Below the pieces are notes generated by a model, which saw only the letters and a list, made by a program, of their open reading frames with translations, was not told the DNA's origin and did no database searches. Shown one piece after another: positions 26,045 to 28,173 of a stretch of DNA of 28,173 bases. How positions within the stretch are numbered: position 1 is the first letter of the stretch; each line of letters opens with the position of its first letter. The stretch covers positions 1 to 28,173 of the IMG/VR virus record IMGVR_UViG_3300020159_003500; one strand, given 5' to 3'. The translations under genes were made by a program, and so were the position numbers. This DNA comes from a virus.

Positions 26045-26500
26045 CTATTTATTTCGAATTTTTTGGACCATTTCATAGTCTTTTTCGAGAATTTTTTTTA
26101 AATACTCATCATTCCAAAAGTTATAATAGTTTGTTTTTGCCAAAATTTGCCTCATCTTAGTCAAAAACTGAGAATCTTGATATAAAATCAGATTATAAAG
26201 ACCATTGTTCGTTTGGACTCCATTAATGTAACTGGGTTCATCACGAAAATCATCAAAAAATTTGTATTTTGGGTATTTTTCGTTCAGTTCTTCGATCTTT
26301 TGATAACCATAATCAAGATCAAGATCATCTTCAACGACAAAAATAACGACACCATACTCTTCTTTAAGAGGTTTGATGTCGTTAATTGAACATTTTTCTA
26401 TTTTATAGGTATTTGCTTTCGCAAATGGGCAAATAGAGTGTCCTTTAAGATCTGGATGTGATTGCTTAACGTTCTCAATCCAGTTCTTAAGGTCTTTCAT
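26045..26500 (-). CDS. Hypothetical protein with CPFA motif, 151 aa
   Basis: ATG at 26500 lies three bases after the stop of the 49-aa gene, and the stop (26045-26047) is five bases before the speD TTG, so it is part of a tight run. Near residues 19-28 the protein reads KGHSICPFAKAN, a CPFA motif recalling DUF1415-like or thiol-containing small domains. This link is only a visual resemblance. A beta-strand pattern (YGVVIFVVEDDLDLDYGYQK) and charged, aromatic helices (NYYNFWNDEYLKKILEKDYE) follow. It is soluble, with no signal peptide. I recognise it as a cyanophage-type hypothetical, but not its activity. Confidence 0.78.
   Translation of the reverse strand: MKDLKNWIENVKQSHPDLKGHSICPFAKANTYKIEKCSINDIKPLKEEYGVVIFVVEDDLDLDYGYQKIEELNEKYPKYKFFDDFRDEPSYINGVQTNNGLYNLILYQDSQFLTKMRQILAKTNYYNFWNDEYLKKILEKDYEMVQKIRNK
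26046..26053 (-). promoter_or_regulatory. Possible late promoter box AATAAATA before speD
   Basis: The minus strand reads CGAAATAAATAG across the end of the 151-aa gene, matching NATAAATA. It sits only 7-14 bases upstream of the TTG start, so a transcript from it would have almost no leader. If speD begins at the internal ATG (26009) the spacing would be normal. This is either a chance match in AT-rich DNA or a clue to the real start. Confidence 0.35.
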
Positions 26501-26503
26501 TCA

Positions 26504-26653
26504 TCACTTACCTTGTCCTCTATACTTTTTACGTGCTTTATTACGAGACGAAGCGGCATATTTGGTTCCCATGCCGTCTCCTTGACGAGACTTTTTGGGA
26601 GAACCAGGAATATAACCAGTTTTACTTAGACCAACTTTAGATTTTACAGCCAT
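26504..26653 (-). CDS. Small very basic protein, 49 aa
   Basis: An ATG at 26651-26653 gives MAVKSKVGLSKTGYIPGSPK, ending YAASSRNKARKKYRGQGK; the stop TGA is at 26504-26506. Fourteen of the 49 residues are Lys or Arg, with no acidic stretch (one Asp), so nucleic-acid or ribosome binding is plausible. The basic tail is reminiscent of small ribosomal proteins. A GAGGAA lies 11-14 bases upstream. The gap to the preceding 55-aa gene is two bases and to the next gene three bases, which supports translation. I recall similar short basic proteins in cyanomyovirus genomes, with no known function. Confidence 0.75.
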   Translation of the reverse strand: MAVKSKVGLSKTGYIPGSPKKSRQGDGMGTKYAASSRNKARKKYRGQGK

Positions 26654-26655
26654 AA

Positions 26656-26823
26656 TTAATAATTCCTCAAAATTTCAGTACGAATTGTTTTAGGATGTGG
26701 AAAACCTGTCTCATAATATTCTATGGACAGATCTTCCATGAGATTAAAATATTCTTCTTCTGTGAGATGAGAGAACTTTCGTTTATTTCCCACATAGATG
26801 TTATATCTTTCCCCTGTTTGCAT
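26656..26823 (-). CDS. Small hypothetical protein, 55 aa
   Basis: An ATG at 26821-26823 opens 55 codons (MQTGERYNIYVGNKRKFSHL, then TEEEYFNLMEDLSIEYYETG) to TAA at 26656-26658. It starts five bases after the stop of the glycosyltransferase-like gene (26829-26831) and ends two bases before the ATG of the 49-aa gene. This tight packing on the same strand supports a real gene. The product is acidic and Tyr-rich, with a central helix (LTEEEYFNLMEDLS) and a likely C-terminal helix. No known family is recognised, and the Shine-Dalgarno is weak. Confidence 0.7.
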   Translation of the reverse strand: MQTGERYNIYVGNKRKFSHLTEEEYFNLMEDLSIEYYETGFPHPKTIRTEILRNY

Positions 26824-26828
26824 ATGAA

Positions 26829-27593
26829 TCAGATTACCCGAGTCTTTTCGTGCCCCACGCGAATGCGAGGATCACACCAAATCTCTATTCCTGCTGCAAT
26901 TGCATCAAGGCAGAATGAAACATCTTCCCCACACATATCCTGAACATCACCACTCTCAAAAACTTGCATCTTCGGAGCAAACCAAGGATACTTAATTTCA
27001 GGGTGCTCAAACACACCATGCTTAATCAGCAACCAACCAAATCCAGTATAATCAACTGTAAATGGTTTTTTACGCTTCGAAATGCTTTCGAGATTTTCAT
27101 GATTCATCACACCACCATTGTTGCGGAAGTCATCCTCTTCCAACCAATGAGCGACTGATGTTGTGTGACCATCTTCAGTGCAGTACCAACCTGCTGCAAT
27201 ATCTTTATCCATTAATACGAGTTGCCAAAACTTCTCAGTATTAAAAACAATGTCGCTATCAATCCAGAGTTGATAGTCATATTTTAGTTTGCCATCCCAA
27301 GGAATTTGATCAGGTCCACGAAGAACATTTGCACCTAGACATTTGCACCGTGCAAAGTTCACCATCGAACTGTAGTCTTGAGAAATCTGAATACTTGCAC
27401 CTGCCTGAACTAGATCAAAGCATAGTTGTACAAAATTCTTCAGATACGTATAAGAAACTCCTCTACCTGGAAGACAAAAAACAACACTTTTGCCTCTGAT
27501 CATTTCTTTGGCAAGATCGTAATCAAATTCTTCAGTTGGGTTGTTTCTTGGAACTACAGGCGTTTTTGCTTTAACAGTAAATCCTTTAGCCAT
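26829..27593 (-). CDS. Glycosyltransferase-like protein (GT-A type), 254 aa
   Basis: The order of elements fits a GT-A nucleotide-sugar transferase. An N-terminal strand and glycine loop (GKSVVFCLPGRGVSYTYLKN, residues 34-53) is followed by VNFARCKCLGANVLRG. A DxD motif then occurs in YDYQLWIDSDIVFNTEKFW (Asp112 and Asp114), which would bind metal and sugar nucleotide. A late acidic motif DMCGEDVSFCLDA (residues 219-231) and a C-terminal DPRIRVGHEKT (His248) are also usual in such enzymes. It has no membrane segment. The target is unknown: a virion protein, phage DNA or a host surface sugar are all possible. It follows the AbrB-like gene after a 49-base gap. The call is by motif order only. 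Confidence 0.72.
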   Translation of the reverse strand: MAKGFTVKAKTPVVPRNNPTEEFDYDLAKEMIRGKSVVFCLPGRGVSYTYLKNFVQLCFDLVQAGASIQISQDYSSMVNFARCKCLGANVLRGPDQIPWDGKLKYDYQLWIDSDIVFNTEKFWQLVLMDKDIAAGWYCTEDGHTTSVAHWLEEDDFRNNGGVMNHENLESISKRKKPFTVDYTGFGWLLIKHGVFEHPEIKYPWFAPKMQVFESGDVQDMCGEDVSFCLDAIAAGIEIWCDPRIRVGHEKTRVI

Positions 27594-27642
27594 AATTGAT
27601 TGTAATTACATTTCAGATCATAACATATTATATAGAGGAACG

Positions 27643-27816
27643 TCAAGAAGGGTCGTGTTCTGATAACACAACTTCATCGCCCTCAAGATCGAACTTAATT
27701 TCAGTATCTTCGTACCAAGATAACTCATTAGCGATCCACTCAGGAATTATAACATAATATTCACCAGTAATCGGATCAACACTAATTGCTCTGATATTGT
27801 CTGAATTTTTTTTCAT
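27643..27816 (-). CDS. AbrB/MazE/SpoVT-like small DNA-binding protein, 57 aa
   Basis: An ATG at 27814-27816 opens 57 codons to TGA (27643-27645), with GGCGG just upstream. The product begins MKKNSDNIRAISVDPITGEY; residues 20-52 read YYVIIPEWIANELSW, then YEDTEIKFDLEGDEVVLSE. This matches the swapped-hairpin pattern of AbrB/MazE proteins: strand, (I/L)PxxI, helix ending EL-W, a turn with acidic residues, strand, and a final VxL strand. Such proteins are dimeric DNA-binding regulators or antitoxins. No toxin partner is visible next to it, so a stand-alone transcription factor is the simpler reading. It is preceded by a TATAAT promoter and direct repeats. Confidence 0.7.
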   Translation of the reverse strand: MKKNSDNIRAISVDPITGEYYVIIPEWIANELSWYEDTEIKFDLEGDEVVLSEHDPS

Positions 27817-27842
27817 CCGCCATATATCGTTTATTTTTCGGT

Positions 27843-27872
27843 ATTATATAGCGACCTTATGAGTATTTTTAA
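27843..27872 (-). promoter_or_regulatory. Putative sigma70-type promoter for the AbrB-like gene
   Basis: On the minus strand TATAAT (27843-27848) is an exact -10 element, about 27 bases before the ATG. A TTAAAA (27867-27872) lies 18 bases further upstream as a 4/6 match to the -35 box. This suggests recognition by host RNA polymerase, hence early expression, unlike the late boxes of the structural genes. The upper part overlaps the first copy of the direct repeat at 27852-27877. Confidence 0.5.
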
Positions 27873-27915
27873 CTACCGAAAAAAAATTTAGACCCCTTGT
27901 GTATTTTTAGCTCCC
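27852..27915. repeat. Pair of imperfect 26-bp direct repeats upstream of the AbrB-like gene
   Basis: The segments 27852-27877 and 27890-27915 match at 19 of 26 positions, sharing the core gtattttta with flanking gacc and ctNcc. The copies start 38 bases apart. A third, shorter relative (gcgtttttaacc) lies at 27949-27960, at the composition break. The first copy overlaps the putative -35 region. They may be operator sites, possibly for the adjacent AbrB-like protein, which would need two or more sites on neighbouring turns. The function is inference; the repeat is directly visible. Confidence 0.5.
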
Positions 27916-28000
27916 TTTGGTAACACTTTATAGATTAGGGTAGTTAGGCGTTTTTAACCACGCGGCCCCGCGCCGACCGCGCACCCGACACGGGGGCACT

Positions 28001-28027
28001 GCCCCTGCCGAACGAACGAACAGGGGC
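28001..28027 (-). terminator. GC-rich hairpin, terminator-like, in the foreign segment
   Basis: GCCCCTG (28001-28007) and CAGGGGC (28021-28027) form a perfect 7-bp stem. The 13-base loop is made mostly of repeated GAAC. An overlapping inverted repeat, GGGGCA-C-TGCCCC (27993-28005), could form a competing stem. On the minus strand the hairpin begins about 12 bases after the TGA of the GC-rich open frame, a usual position for a terminator, but it has no U-tract. Confidence 0.4.
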
Positions 28028-28038
28028 GCGGCACAGCG

Positions 28039-28173
28039 TCAGCGCACGTCTGCCAGGGCGCTGTTGGCGGTGCTCATGCGGGTGCCATGGGAACCAGCGG
28101 CGCCGCCATGGGTCCGAACGCGGGTGCTGCCTCCCTTGATACGATCCGCCCAGCGGAGGGCGGAAGGTCCATG
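28039..28173 (-). CDS. Possible 3' end of an unidentified GC-rich gene (runs off right edge)
   Basis: On the minus strand one frame is open from the right edge for 44 codons to TGA at 28039-28041. It ends in HGTRMSTANSALADVR and has mostly G or C at third positions, as expected for a high-GC cyanobacterial gene. The hairpin just beyond the stop supports a true gene end. However, in such GC-rich DNA other frames are also open. One is a plus-strand frame starting at ATG 28076 (MRVPWEPAAPPWVRTRVLPP) and running off the edge. No family is recognised. Confidence 0.3.
   Translation of the reverse strand, partial: HGPSALRWADRIKGGSTRVRTHGGAAGSHGTRMSTANSALADVR

Larger units (their letters stand above)
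27961..28173. other. GC-rich segment with abrupt boundary, foreign to the phage DNA
   Basis: From about 27,958 the sequence switches from AT-rich phage DNA (for example gcgtttttaacca) to DNA dominated by G and C (cgcggccccgcgccgaccgc). It stays so to the right edge with no transition zone. No integrase, tRNA or insertion-sequence end is visible at the join. It could be host-derived DNA, a recombination junction or a chimeric assembly. The 27817-28038 stretch between genes otherwise holds only the promoter, the repeats and the hairpin described separately. Confidence 0.8.

Noticed and set aside
26695-27244. Plus-strand frames at 26695-26943, 26964-27158 and 27062-27244
   Set aside because: Antisense to the glycosyltransferase-like and 55-aa genes, which have recognisable motifs and tight packing.
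27627-27646. TATAAT with TTGACG upstream of the glycosyltransferase-like gene
   Set aside because: The spacer is only 8 bases, too short for a sigma70 promoter, and no other -35 is seen. The TATATAAT alone is not enough.
27880-27890. T-tract (minus strand TTTTTTTT) as a terminator
   Set aside because: No stable stem precedes it on the minus strand. It lies upstream of a gene among promoter-like repeats.
27817-28173. tRNA gene or attachment site at the composition break
   Set aside because: No cloverleaf, no CCA end and no matching direct repeat of useful length could be found.

Overview
The window looks like part of a T4-like myovirus (cyanomyovirus) of marine Synechococcus or Prochlorococcus. 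The T4-type baseplate order gp25-gp6-[gp7 position]-gp8 is present. It is combined with a phage speD (S-adenosylmethionine decarboxylase), a DUF4815-type structural protein, AT-rich coding sequence and T4-type late promoter boxes (NATAAATA). These are typical of this phage group. Every gene I can support on the AT-rich DNA lies on the minus strand, so transcription runs from high to low coordinates.

Right part, 25.3-27.8 kb: a compact run of small genes. In transcription order it holds a 57-aa AbrB/MazE-like protein, a 254-aa glycosyltransferase-like protein, a 55-aa protein, a very basic 49-aa protein, a 151-aa protein with a CPFA motif, speD, and an 86-aa acidic protein. Several are separated by only a few bases. 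A TATAAT promoter and two imperfect 26-bp direct repeats precede the AbrB-like gene.

Left and central part, 0-25.3 kb: a late structural operon. It contains gp25, gp6, a 4605-aa giant protein at the T4 gene 7 position, a gp8-like protein extended to 517 aa, a 2348-aa DUF4815 protein, a 66-aa protein, and the 5' part of another putative virion protein that runs off the left edge. Late promoter boxes precede gp25, the gp8-like gene and the left-edge gene; a fourth possible box precedes speD. The giant, gp8-like and DUF4815 proteins share repeated beta-rich, Gly-Tyr and RGxxG modules. This suggests that the outer baseplate and fibre surface was built by module duplication and shuffling.

Far right, from about 27,958 to 28,173: composition changes within a few bases from AT-rich phage DNA to DNA of very high GC content. 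The GC-rich piece holds an unidentified open frame running off the edge and, just beyond its stop, a terminator-like hairpin. It may be acquired host DNA, a phage-host junction or an assembly chimera; the window alone cannot decide. No tRNA, CRISPR array, insertion sequence or integrase was seen.
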